Of a stretch of DNA of 59,672 bases, positions 35,452 through 44,433 are shown piece by piece. A program made the position numbers and the translations under genes. Source of the stretch: Nocardia mikamii NBRC 108933 (GTDB taxonomy: Bacteria > Actinomycetota > Actinomycetes > Mycobacteriales > Mycobacteriaceae); contig NZ_BDCM01000030.1 in assembly GCF_001613505.1 (NCBI RefSeq), positions 1 to 59,672 on the forward strand, read 5' to 3'. Numbering within the stretch: position 1 is the first letter of the stretch; each line of letters starts with the position of its first letter. The notes beneath the pieces were generated by a model, which saw only the letters and a list, made by a program, of their open reading frames with translations, was not told the DNA's origin and ran no database searches.

Positions 35452-35661
35452 TCGAACAGGGGGCTTTCTGCAGGCACAAGTCGGTCGGGGCACGCCAGCG
35501 CGGACGAACCCGGCCCGGCGCGATGGGCCGACACCGGATGCGGTGTCGACGCCAGAGTGCCAGCGATCGGCTGTGATCACGCTGAGAGCGAGGCGCGAGA
35601 ACCTGGATCGATCACCCACAATTGCGGAGGTCAGGGTGTCACCAAGACGGACGGAGTCGGT

Positions 35662-37050
35662 ATGCGGCGGCCACGGTGGGTCAGCGAGTGCGTCGAGGCG
35701 TTGTGGCCGCCGGCGCGGTGGGGTTTGCGGCTGCGCTCGGCGTTGGTCGCCGCCGCGGTCATCACCGTGGTGCTCGGGTTCGGTGCCGGGATCATGTTGT
35801 GGCTGCTGTATCGATCGCTGATCGGCGCCGTCGACACCGCAGCCACCGCCCGGCTCGACGACATCGCCGCGCAACTCCGCATCACCGCACCCGCCGCGTT
35901 GAATCCGGCGTTGCTCGCGCCCAGCGGTTACGTCGAGATCGTCGAAATCACCGACTCGGCGGGGCGAGTGCTTCGATCCTCCGCCCGCGGCGGCGACTAT
36001 CCGGCCCTCGTGCCGAACGCGCGGACCGTGGTCGGTCAGTCGGTCGGTGGTGATTCGGATCTACGACTGTCCGCCCGCCGCGTCGACTCACCGGGCGGGC
36101 CGGTCACGGTGGCGGTGGCGGCCGATATCGAACCGGTGGAAGACACCCTGGCAGAGGTGGCGATCGCGCTGGCCGTCGGTGCCCCGGTCGTGGTAGTGGC
36201 CACTGCGGGAGCAACCTATGCACTGGTCGGCCGTTCGCTGCGGTCGGTGGATGCGATCCGGTCCCGGGTCGCGGGGATCGGCAGCACCGACCTGTCCGAA
36301 CGGGTGCCGGTGCCACCGGCGCGTGACGAGGTCGCCCAGTTAGCCGTCACCATGAACGAAATGCTCGGCCGCATCGAGGCCGGCCACCTCGCCCAGCGCC
36401 GCTTCCTCTCCGATGCCTCCCACGAGCTGCGCAGCCCTCTGACCACCGTCCTCGGCGGCCTCGAACTGGCCCGCGACCATCCCGCGGCGTTCGACACCGA
36501 GCTCGCCGCCGAGACCCTCCTCCCCGAGGCCGAACGCATGCGCTACCTCATCGACGACCTACTCACCCTCGCCGCCGCCGACGAAAACGGTCTCACCGTC
36601 CACGCCACCGATGTCGACCTCGACGATGTCGCAGCCATCGCACTCGACGCTGTCGGGGGCCGTGACCACGTGACGATAACCAAGAATCTGCGTCCGGTGA
36701 GGATCCGCGGTGACGCCCGCTCACTGACCCGGGTCGCACGAAATCTTCTCGGCAACGCGCTCATTCACACCCACTCGATCGTCGAAATCCATACATCCCG
36801 GACCCCGCCACGCGCGGAGCTGATCATCGACGACGACGGACCGGGCATCCCGGTCGCCGAACGTGAACGTGTCTTCCAGCGATTCGTCCGCCTGCAGGAC
36901 GACCGCGGCCGCGACAGTGGCGGCACCGGCCTCGGGCTGGCGATCGTCGCCGAAATCGTTGCTGCCCACCACGGCACAGTCACCATCGGTGACTCACCCT
37001 ACGGCGGGACGCGCGTCGTCGTCGGCCTGCCCTTGGCCCTCGAGGACTGA
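35662..37050 (+). CDS. Sensor histidine kinase (HAMP, HisKA, HATPase)
   Basis: ATG 35662 has GGAG six bases upstream. Residues 27-50 and about 155-180 are membrane helices around a sensory loop; a HAMP linker follows. The phospho-accepting H254 lies in SDASHELRSPLTT. The ATPase has the N box (RVARNLLGNALIHT), G1 (DDDGPGIP) and G2 (GGTGLGLAIV). It is the plausible partner of the OmpR-type regulator at 32460, from which it is split by three opposite-strand genes. A porin gene converges on its end. Confidence 0.93.
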   Translation: MRRPRWVSECVEALWPPARWGLRLRSALVAAAVITVVLGFGAGIMLWLLYRSLIGAVDTAATARLDDIAAQLRITAPAALNPALLAPSGYVEIVEITDSAGRVLRSSARGGDYPALVPNARTVVGQSVGGDSDLRLSARRVDSPGGPVTVAVAADIEPVEDTLAEVAIALAVGAPVVVVATAGATYALVGRSLRSVDAIRSRVAGIGSTDLSERVPVPPARDEVAQLAVTMNEMLGRIEAGHLAQRRFLSDASHELRSPLTTVLGGLELARDHPAAFDTELAAETLLPEAERMRYLIDDLLTLAAADENGLTVHATDVDLDDVAAIALDAVGGRDHVTITKNLRPVRIRGDARSLTRVARNLLGNALIHTHSIVEIHTSRTPPRAELIIDDDGPGIPVAERERVFQRFVRLQDDRGRDSGGTGLGLAIVAEIVAAHHGTVTIGDSPYGGTRVVVGLPLALED

Positions 37051-37086
37051 TCGCGCGCACCAATGGCTATAGCCCGTTGGGGCAGT

Positions 37087-37863
37087 TCAGAAGGTGAACT
37101 GGGTGCCGTATGCGGTGGTCTGGGCCAATCCGTGGGAGGTGGACATCGATGCGGTGACGAACGGGACCGCCGACACCGGTGAGGCGCACTGGGAGATGTT
37201 GAGTGCGGCGTTGTTGAATGTGATGTGGTAGGGGAAGGCGGCTTTGCCGTCCAGAGTGGCCGTCGCCGTGCTCACGGTGGTCACTTGTCCGGGTGCCAAG
37301 GTGCCCGACAGGCTCTCCGACAGGCCCAGCGACCCACCGAAACTGGGGCCCAGGCTGACGCTTGGCGGGCTGACCGACACGCTCGGCTGGGTGAGTGTGA
37401 GACTCGGCGGGCTGGGGGCGCCGGCCGCAGTGGGCGTGGGAGAGGTTGCGGCGCTGGGCGCGGCGACGCTGGCGCTCGGCGGGCTCGCCGACGGAGAAAT
37501 GCTGAGGTTCAGTCCTTGGTTCGGTGAGATGCCGACGCCGACACCCCCGGCCACGTTGATGCCGCAGCCGAGGAGAAACCCCGCCACGGCTTGACCGGAT
37601 GCGATCGAGCCGCCGTCGACCGAGACCGAATAATCGCCGGATACCTGCACCGCGTGCGAGAAGGTCATCAGGTAGTTGGGAGTCCGGTCACCCGGCGGAT
37701 TCACCCCGATATGGTCGACCGAGGCCGTCAGGTGGATTCCTCCATCGGAGAGGTCGCCTCCAGGTTGCTGGGCGTGGCCGAGTTCAGCGCGGCCGGACCA
37801 CAACACCAGCGCGGCTACACTTGCCGCGACCGCTGCGGTCGCGACGAGCAGGGGTAGTCGCAT
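37087..37863 (-). CDS. MspA-family porin-like protein
   Basis: ATG 37863 follows AGGA. The 258 residues start with a signal helix (LLVATAAVAASVAALVLW) and contain SGDYSVSVDGGSIASGQAVA, a GFLLGCGINVAGG strand, and the ending CASPVSAVPFVTASM then TTAYGTQFTF, as in MspA-like outer-membrane porins of mycolic-acid bacteria. A Ser/Pro-rich low-complexity insert sits in the middle (about 120-165), where the family has loops. It should let solutes through the mycomembrane. Confidence 0.8.
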   Translation of the reverse strand: MRLPLLVATAAVAASVAALVLWSGRAELGHAQQPGGDLSDGGIHLTASVDHIGVNPPGDRTPNYLMTFSHAVQVSGDYSVSVDGGSIASGQAVAGFLLGCGINVAGGVGVGISPNQGLNLSISPSASPPSASVAAPSAATSPTPTAAGAPSPPSLTLTQPSVSVSPPSVSLGPSFGGSLGLSESLSGTLAPGQVTTVSTATATLDGKAAFPYHITFNNAALNISQCASPVSAVPFVTASMSTSHGLAQTTAYGTQFTF

Positions 37864-38823
37864 ACCGAGATCCTGTTCTCGATGACGTGCACCGCGTGCG
37901 ATATCCGGCAGCAGATCCGAAAGCAGTTGTCCGCCGACGAGCTTAACGGTGAGGGTGGTGCCGCGCAGGGTTGCTGGAGCGCGCGTGTCGATGCTGAGTT
38001 GGTGGCCGATGACAGTTGCTGAGCCGGCCCGGGGTCGGTCGCCGGGCCCACTTCCGGGTCGCCGATGGGGTCGACTTGATCGCTCTCATCACTTTCGGTG
38101 GCGTCGCAATCGTGGTGAGGGGGACTGGTGAACCTACTGACCAGGCAGGGACTGCGGGCAGCCTGCAGCGTCGCGGCCCGCGTCGTTTGGTGCGCCGACG
38201 CTCTTGTCCATCGGGTCGATCTGTCGTCGTGTGTCGACAGCATTCGTTGTGCGTTCTGCTTGATCTCCGTGACGGTGCTCAGTTCGACACCCGCCGCCTG
38301 CTCACTCGAAGCGGCAAGCGGCACGTAGTCACCGCCCGAATCCGGTCAGGGCGCGATCGACGTCGTAATAGGCCCTGGACGAGTGCTGCTGTTCCGGACC
38401 GACCGAACGCCTCGCAGGGGTGACCTACTCGTGACTTCCTGGTCGACTGGCGGACTGTTATCCAGCGCAGCCTGCGGAGTGAGTTCGACTGCGCAGCTTC
38501 CTAACTCGCACACCGCGCGAGGTCGCCGACTGGAGCGGATGCTCGATCCCGCAGAGAATCCGGCATCAACTCGTCCGCCGACGCCATCCAATGACGCTGC
38601 CCTGCGGCTCGCTACGAGCGGTGCACATTGTCGCTGATGTCGTTCTCACCTTTCGGGTTGTGCTGTAAAAATGTGGGGCGCATGTTCTTTCGTTCCGTCA
38701 AGCGGTGCTTTGCCGCGGCGAGGTCGGAGAGTGCGTGTTGGTCGGTTGGGCATGTCGGCTCGCCAGGTCGGGGCACCGTAGACGCGGGCACCGGTGTTCG
38801 CGCCGCACGGATCTGGAGAACGC
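37864..38823. other. About 960 bp without a supported gene
   Basis: Open frames exist on both strands but their translations are low-complexity and none resembles a protein family or has a good ribosome site. No hairpin or repeat stands out. Confidence 0.45.
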
Positions 38824-39009
38824 GTGTTCACGATGGAAGTCGCCACCAAGGACGTGATCGGACTCGTCGAGTCCACCGGCTGCGCCCGAGCCTGCGATTT
38901 CGATGTTGCCCGCATCGTGGTGACCCTGCAGGCCTTGGTCGGGGATTGGGACTTCGACGCTATCGACCGTGCCACGTTCTGGGCAGTGGTCGCCACCAAT
39001 ATCAGGTGA
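38824..39009 (+). CDS. Hypothetical small protein (about 58-61 aa)
   Basis: From GTG 38824 or ATG 38833 the product is MEVATKDVIGLVESTGCAR and then ARIVVTLQALVGDWDFDAI, ending in ATNIR. It is acidic and helical and looks protein-like, unlike the preceding kilobase. I recognise no family. Confidence 0.4.
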   Translation: MFTMEVATKDVIGLVESTGCARACDFDVARIVVTLQALVGDWDFDAIDRATFWAVVATNIR

Positions 39010-39052
39010 TTCCGGCGATGCTTGTGCGAGGTGGATATCGCGGGGTCGTGGT

Positions 39053-41017
39053 CTATACCTCGATTTGGGATCCCATGATGATGGTGCGGTCGCGGGGGAG
39101 GCCGAAATAGTCGGCTGCGTCGGCGGTGATGTAGGAAGTGGCGATGAACAGGCGTTTGCGCCACGGAGCGATGGTGGGGGCGGTGCCGCGGCGGAGTTCG
39201 ATCGTGGACAGGAAGTAGGTGGCGTTGTCGAGATCGAGGGGGCCTTCGGTGTCTCGTTCGTCGACGAGTGCGAGAGCCCGTGGTACGTCCGGGGTTTCCA
39301 TATAGCCGTAGCGGGCGGTGACGTGGGTGATGCCGTCGTCGGGCGGTCCCAGCGGGTCGGTCGCGATCCGCTCGTCGTCGCAGATGCGTGGCACCGGCTC
39401 GGTCTCGATCGACAGAATCACGATGTGGCTGTGACGAACGTGGTTGCGTTCGACGTTGGCGCGCAACGCGAGCGGCGCGGTGTCCTTACCGCGGTTGAGG
39501 AAGACTGCGGTGCCGGTGACTCGTGTTGTGGGGGGAGTGCCTTCGGTGAGTTCGTCGACGAATCGTCGCAGCGATCCTTCCCGCCGGAGGCGTTCGGCGG
39601 TCACGATACGACGTCCGTGCTGCCAGGTCGTCATCACGGTGAACGCGGTCAGCGCGATCAGCAGCGGCAGCCATGCGCCGTGCGCGAACTTGGTGAGATT
39701 GGCTGCCACGAACAGGATATCGACGGACAGCAAGGGCAGGGCCGCGGCGGCGAGAATCCAGCGGGGGATGTGCCAGCGGGCGCGCGCGACATAGAAGAAC
39801 AGCAGAGTGGTGATGGTGATGGTGCCGGTGACGGCCATGCCGAAGGCGAAGGCCAAGGCGGTGGAGCTGCGGAAGGCGAAGACGAGGGTGAGCACCGAGA
39901 CCATCAACAGCCAGTTGATCCAGGGAACGTAGATCTGGCCGATCGTGGATTCGGACGTGTGGGCGATGCGCAGCCGAGGTAGGTATCCCAATTGGGCGGC
40001 TTGGGATGCGACGGAGTAGGCCCCGGTGATCACGGCCTGCGATGCGATCACCGTAGCGGCGGTGGCCAGCAGAACCAGCGGCAGTCGTGCCCAGCCGGGT
40101 GCGAGCAGAAAGAAAGGGCTGCTGATGTTTTCGGCATGTTCGAGAATCAGTGCGCCCTGTCCGAGGTAGCTGAGCGTGCAGGCGGGAAACACCAGGATCA
40201 TCCAGGCGCGGGTGATGGAGCGCCGCCCGAAATGGCCCATGTCGGCGTAGAGCGCTTCGGCGCCGGTGACCGCGAGCACGATCGCGGCGAGTGCGAAGAA
40301 CGCGGTGCCGAAATGCCCGGCCAGAAATCCCAGCGCATATGTGGGTGACAGTGCTTGCAGGATGCGCGGTTCGCGCGCGATGCCACCGATCCCGCAGGCA
40401 CCGATCGTGACGAACCAGACGATCATGATCGGGCCGAACAGTCGCCCGACTACCGTGGTGCCACGACGCTGAACCAGGAACAGCGCCACGATGATCACCA
40501 CCGTCGCCGGGATGACCAAGTCCTTCAATGCCGGTTCGACAACCTTGATGCCCTCGACCGACGACAGCACCGAGATCGCGGGCGTGATCATGCTGTCGCC
40601 GAAAAATAGTGAGGCGCCGAAGATTCCGAGCGCGGCCAGACCGACGGCCGTTTTCCGTCCGTGTGGTGAGCTCCACCGGCGCAGCAGAGTGATCAGCGCC
40701 ATGATCCCGCCCTCGCCGTCGTTGTCCGCGCGCATCGCCAGCAGCACGTAGGTGACGGTGACGATGATCATCACCGACCAGAACACCACCGACACGATGC
40801 CGAAGATGTTGTCGGTGTTCACCGGTACCGGGTGCGGATCGCCCGGGTCGAAGACCGTCTGCAGTGTGTAGATCGGGCTTGTTCCGATGTCGCCGAAGAC
40901 AACTCCCAGGGCGCCGATCATGACACTCCACCGCGCCGTATCGCGGCCGCTGGGGTGAGGGCCCTCCTCTACTTCGAATGCCGGTCCGCCGCCGATGGTG
41001 CCTTTCGCGCCTGCCAT
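39053..41017 (-). CDS. kup: Kup/Trk-family potassium uptake transporter
   Basis: The 654-residue protein begins, after a short tail, with GALGVVFGDIGTSPIYTLQT, the diagnostic first segment of KUP/HAK transporters, and has DNDGEGGIMALITLLRR and the LFFGDSMITPAISVLSSVEG segment next. Twelve membrane helices are followed by a cytoplasmic C-terminal domain of about 170 residues. It brings in K+ with protons. No riboswitch-like fold was recognised in the 150 bases upstream. Confidence 0.96.
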   Translation of the reverse strand: MAGAKGTIGGGPAFEVEEGPHPSGRDTARWSVMIGALGVVFGDIGTSPIYTLQTVFDPGDPHPVPVNTDNIFGIVSVVFWSVMIIVTVTYVLLAMRADNDGEGGIMALITLLRRWSSPHGRKTAVGLAALGIFGASLFFGDSMITPAISVLSSVEGIKVVEPALKDLVIPATVVIIVALFLVQRRGTTVVGRLFGPIMIVWFVTIGACGIGGIAREPRILQALSPTYALGFLAGHFGTAFFALAAIVLAVTGAEALYADMGHFGRRSITRAWMILVFPACTLSYLGQGALILEHAENISSPFFLLAPGWARLPLVLLATAATVIASQAVITGAYSVASQAAQLGYLPRLRIAHTSESTIGQIYVPWINWLLMVSVLTLVFAFRSSTALAFAFGMAVTGTITITTLLFFYVARARWHIPRWILAAAALPLLSVDILFVAANLTKFAHGAWLPLLIALTAFTVMTTWQHGRRIVTAERLRREGSLRRFVDELTEGTPPTTRVTGTAVFLNRGKDTAPLALRANVERNHVRHSHIVILSIETEPVPRICDDERIATDPLGPPDDGITHVTARYGYMETPDVPRALALVDERDTEGPLDLDNATYFLSTIELRRGTAPTIAPWRKRLFIATSYITADAADYFGLPRDRTIIMGSQIEV

Positions 41018-41166
41018 CCTGCTCCTCTACACCGCGAGCCGTCCCGCGTCGGACCATACAGCGCATCGCGGCTGTCGCGGATCATGTGTGCGGCAGCGCC
41101 GCGGGGCGCGACCGGATCGCGACGCGGACACGAAAGCGCCTCGGCGCCTTGTCCGTCGCGGTGGCG

Positions 41167-42096
41167 TCACGGATCGGGCGGGCTCGCCGGATCAGGGAGC
41201 GGCGCGCTACGGGCCCGCTCACGCGGGAGCCGGTCGGCGTCCCACACCGGTTGCAGCATGTGCCAGTCGGCGGGATGGGCGGCGATCGCCGCGGCGAATC
41301 GGTCGCCCAATGCCTGCGTGGTAGGCCGCAGGCCGCCGGAGGTGTCGATCGGTGCGCCGACATCGAAGCCCCAGCCGTCGGGAGTGAACCAGCAATGCAC
41401 CGGTAGCAGCGGGGCGCCGGTGTCGATCGCCAGCCGAGCCGGACCGACCGGCATATGTGCTGGTTCGCCGAAGAACGTGACCGGCACTCCCGTGCCGGAC
41501 AGGTCGCGTTCACCGAGTAGCCCGATCATGCGTCCCTGCCGTAGCCGGGTGGTCAGATGCTGGAAGGGTGGGGTAGCGCCGCCGCGGAGGGGGACGATCT
41601 CGAAACCGAGGCGCTCACGAAACCGGACGAAGCGCCGGTACAGCGATTCCGGTTTCAGTCGCTCGGCGACAACCGTCGGCGAACCGATCCGCTGGACCAG
41701 CCAGACGCCGGCCACCTCCCAGTTGCCGCTGTGCGGTAGCGCCAGCACCGCCCCCCGTCCGCGCTCGGCCGCCTCGTGGATATGTTCGAGCCCGGTGGCG
41801 ACGGAGTCGATGCGCTCGGCCAGCAGCACCGGATCCATCGATGGCAGCCGGAACGCTTCGCACCAGTAGCGCGCGTAGGAGCGCAGGCTCGCGCGCACGA
41901 GTTCGTCGGGCACCTGCGCCGGAGTAGTGGCCAGCACCCTGGCCAGGTTGCGCCGCAACTGAATCGGTCCACCGTCGTGTGCGGCGCGGTCGGCGACGGC
42001 CTCGAACGATCGCATCGCCCACCGTTCCGGCACGGCCCGCACCAGTTGCCAGCCTGCCGCGTATCCGAGATCCCACGCACGCTCGGTCAGGGGCAC
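41167..42096 (-). CDS. Phosphatidylinositol mannoside acyltransferase (PatA-like)
   Basis: A GTG at 42096 begins PLTERAWDLGYAAGWQLVRAVP, the usual start of actinobacterial LpxL/HtrB homologues. The catalytic HSGNWE and the GERDLSGTGVPVTFFG segment are intact. The family member PatA acylates a mannose of phosphatidylinositol mannosides. In the classic locus patA lies between pgsA and pimA; here neither neighbour is present, so this may be a paralogue. A small overlapping frame (42087-42263) could couple its translation. Confidence 0.8.
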   Translation of the reverse strand: MPLTERAWDLGYAAGWQLVRAVPERWAMRSFEAVADRAAHDGGPIQLRRNLARVLATTPAQVPDELVRASLRSYARYWCEAFRLPSMDPVLLAERIDSVATGLEHIHEAAERGRGAVLALPHSGNWEVAGVWLVQRIGSPTVVAERLKPESLYRRFVRFRERLGFEIVPLRGGATPPFQHLTTRLRQGRMIGLLGERDLSGTGVPVTFFGEPAHMPVGPARLAIDTGAPLLPVHCWFTPDGWGFDVGAPIDTSGGLRPTTQALGDRFAAAIAAHPADWHMLQPVWDADRLPRERARSAPLPDPASPPDP

Positions 42097-42336
42097 CAGC
42101 CACCACCACCTGAGGACGTCACGGTTTCGTCGCCGCGGGTTCCGGGGAAATATGCGGCGGGGTGAGTGCGCCGTCCGGTCCCGGCAGCGCCGTCGCGGCG
42201 GGCCGGTGGACCGGCGCGCTGGGCCGCGGAGATCGGCCCGATCAGCCGGAAAACGGTGCTCATGAAGTCCCCCAACGCCGGGAGGTGTACTTCCCCAGTG
42301 AACGCCGAGTAGTGGGCGCTGTCCAGGTTCGACTCG

Positions 42337-42396
42337 CCGACGAGGGATTCTGCTTCAGGTACGGGCTCACTGTGAAGCCCGAAGATCCCTCGTCGG
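42337..42396. promoter_or_regulatory. 60-nt two-tier hairpin between divergent genes
   Basis: CCGACGAGGGAT (42337-42348) pairs perfectly with ATCCCTCGTCGG (42385-42396). Inside, CGGGCT (42362-42367) pairs with AGCCCG (42376-42381) around an eight-base loop. It lies in the 441-bp gap between patA-like (minus) and the DUF5994 gene (plus), about 140 bases before the latter. Such a fold fits a structured RNA leader, a small RNA or a decayed inverted repeat. Confidence 0.6.
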
Positions 42397-42537
42397 TACA
42401 CGTGGGGAGCAGCCCGGTGGGGTCCATCGCGAGTAGGCTCGAGGTGCCGGGGGCTTTTCGTACGAGACAGCCACAGTCTCGTCGTCGCTCGGTGAATGAG
42501 CAGGGACCACCATGCGGTCCCGGTCAGGAGCGTCGCG

Positions 42538-43155
42538 ATGACGCTACAACACGAGCCGGTCCCGCTGGACCGCTCGGCACGCTTTTCCCTCCGCGGCGGC
42601 GCTTCGCCGCGATCACCGCGGTTACCGCAAGCACCCAGGCCCGGGGTGGTGGGCGGGGCCTGGTGGCCCCACACGACCGACCTCGTCGCCGAAATGGCCG
42701 GCCTCGCGGCGCTTTTGGGCCGGCGGGCAGGCGGCGTGGAACGAATCATGTACAACATCGATGCCTGGGACCCGGCGCCCAAGCGCACGGCGCTCGGGAA
42801 GCATTCGGTACGCCTGGACGGTTACCGGCATCTGCCGGCGCACATGCTCTGTGTGCTGGGACTCGACGGCACCCGTCTCGTCTTGCTGGTGATCCCGGCG
42901 GGAACCGAGGCCGCGGCGGCCGAGGCGTTGCTGACGGCAGCAGCTCGACCGGGCAGCGAGTTCACCGCCGACGAACTCGTGGCCGCCGGTACCCGCCGTG
43001 GCGTCGAGCGCTCCCAGAACCGGGTTGCGTTGTGCCGCTGGGACGACGAAGGCGGACACGTGGCGCCGGTGCCCCCGCAAGACCGAGCGTCATCCCCGGC
43101 GGTGACAGTCGACGAAATCCTGCGGCTGGCCTCGATTCATCACACCACCCACTAG
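42538..43155 (+). CDS. DUF5994 family protein
   Basis: ATG 42538 has AGGAG seven bases upstream. The 205 residues show the family landmarks: VGGAWWPHTTDLVAEMAGL, VERIMYNIDAWDPAPKR, VRLDGYRHLP and LVLLVIPAGTEA. DUF5994 proteins are small cytosolic actinobacterial proteins of unknown role, often several per genome. The N-terminus reads MTLQHEPVPLDRSARFSLR. Confidence 0.85.
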   Translation: MTLQHEPVPLDRSARFSLRGGASPRSPRLPQAPRPGVVGGAWWPHTTDLVAEMAGLAALLGRRAGGVERIMYNIDAWDPAPKRTALGKHSVRLDGYRHLPAHMLCVLGLDGTRLVLLVIPAGTEAAAAEALLTAAARPGSEFTADELVAAGTRRGVERSQNRVALCRWDDEGGHVAPVPPQDRASSPAVTVDEILRLASIHHTTH

Positions 43156-43192
43156 TTCTGTCCGGCTCGGCCTGTTCTCGGGCGATCCGCCG

Positions 43193-44233
43193 TCAACTGG
43201 CCAGCAGGTCGAGCAGGGAGCCGCTGATGAAGAGCCAGACGGCGGCCCAGCGCAGTGGATGCGCCGGACGCGGGCGGTCCATCACACCGGCGATCCATCG
43301 GATCAGTGGGACCGGCGCGTAGCGCACGATCGACCAGCACTGTGCGACGATCGCGCCGGCAAGACGGCGTCCGTCCAGGGGCCCCTCATCGCCGGACGCC
43401 ACCCACGTCATCATGAGGACCCACGGGGCGGTCGCCAGGACGAACAACGGTGGCATGATGAGCGCCATCGTCAAGGGAGTCGGTCTGAGGAAGAGCCCGG
43501 ACAAGAGCATCCCGACGGCAAACATTCCCAGGAGAATGACTGTGGTGGGGCCCACCCATCGGTTTGCCTGTTCAGCCGTGCGCCATGCCGCGCGTTCGCT
43601 TTCGGTCAGTGAACGGAAGAAACTCGCATCGATCAAGTTGCCGACGATTTCTTTGCCGTGGTGGCACTCCCATTTGTAGGCGGGTCGGTCGAGCCGGATG
43701 ATCGTGGCCCCCGTGGTCGGGGGGACATAGCTCGGTCGGCATGACGCGCAAATGATCTCACCGCCGAGAGCGTCTCTCACGGCGACGAGCAGTGCCTCGT
43801 ATTCGGGCGTACCACCCTCCCGGGGGGTCTTGCGCAGGTCCGACTGGAGGTCCGACTCCACCCGTGCTCCAAGTTCGCGCAGGTCGTCGACCAGCCTTGT
43901 CGCGGTCCGCAGCTCGGCGACTCGGGCAGTGGCGGCCTGTTGCTGTTTCGCCCGCTTCTTGCCCCAATCCCGAAGTGTTTCCGGGCCGAGGAGATCGAGT
44001 ATCACCGATAGACCGGCCACGAGCTGAAGACACTTCGCGATACGCCCCCAAGCCCAGACCGGTATTTTCAGTAGGTGCTCCCCGTCGGCCAGCGGTCCGC
44101 GCCACCATTCGAGCAACAAGGCCCACCACCTGTCGCGGAAAAGCACCGCCGCCACGAGCAGCACCAACAGCGAAGCCATCAGCCGAAAGCGGGCGCCCAG
44201 CTTTCGCTTCGGCCGAGCTCTCTCACCCGTCAT
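43193..44233 (-). CDS. Hypothetical membrane protein
   Basis: I start it at ATG 44233 (MTGERARPKRKLG), though an ATG 13 codons earlier (MTACRKCAKVVG) is possible; neither has a good ribosome site. A basic N-terminus precedes one hydrophobic helix, then a coiled cytosolic region (QQQAATARVAELRTATRL), a CASC...KWECHHGKE section that could bind a metal, and two or three helices near the C-terminus (VILLGMFAVGMLLSGLFL, LIMPPLFVLATAPWVLMM). No family was recognised. Confidence 0.6.
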   Translation of the reverse strand: MTGERARPKRKLGARFRLMASLLVLLVAAVLFRDRWWALLLEWWRGPLADGEHLLKIPVWAWGRIAKCLQLVAGLSVILDLLGPETLRDWGKKRAKQQQAATARVAELRTATRLVDDLRELGARVESDLQSDLRKTPREGGTPEYEALLVAVRDALGGEIICASCRPSYVPPTTGATIIRLDRPAYKWECHHGKEIVGNLIDASFFRSLTESERAAWRTAEQANRWVGPTTVILLGMFAVGMLLSGLFLRPTPLTMALIMPPLFVLATAPWVLMMTWVASGDEGPLDGRRLAGAIVAQCWSIVRYAPVPLIRWIAGVMDRPRPAHPLRWAAVWLFISGSLLDLLAS

Positions 44234-44433
44234 ACCAACAACTTTCGCGCACTTGCGGCAGGCTGTCATCTTCGTATCGTGTGAGTGATCGGTGCATGCC
44301 CTATGGCTCGAGTCTCCCGAAAAGATCATTAGCACCCGGGTTTCACGGGCAAGTGCCCGATTCACCCGCTTGATCGGCGGCCACACACCGCGTGATTGGG
44401 CCGCGCGACCCTGGCGGCCCTCGGCCACCCTGC

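Noticed and set aside
41018..41166. Riboswitch (for example c-di-AMP) ahead of kup
   Set aside because: I could not recognise the conserved core of any known class in the 150 bases available.
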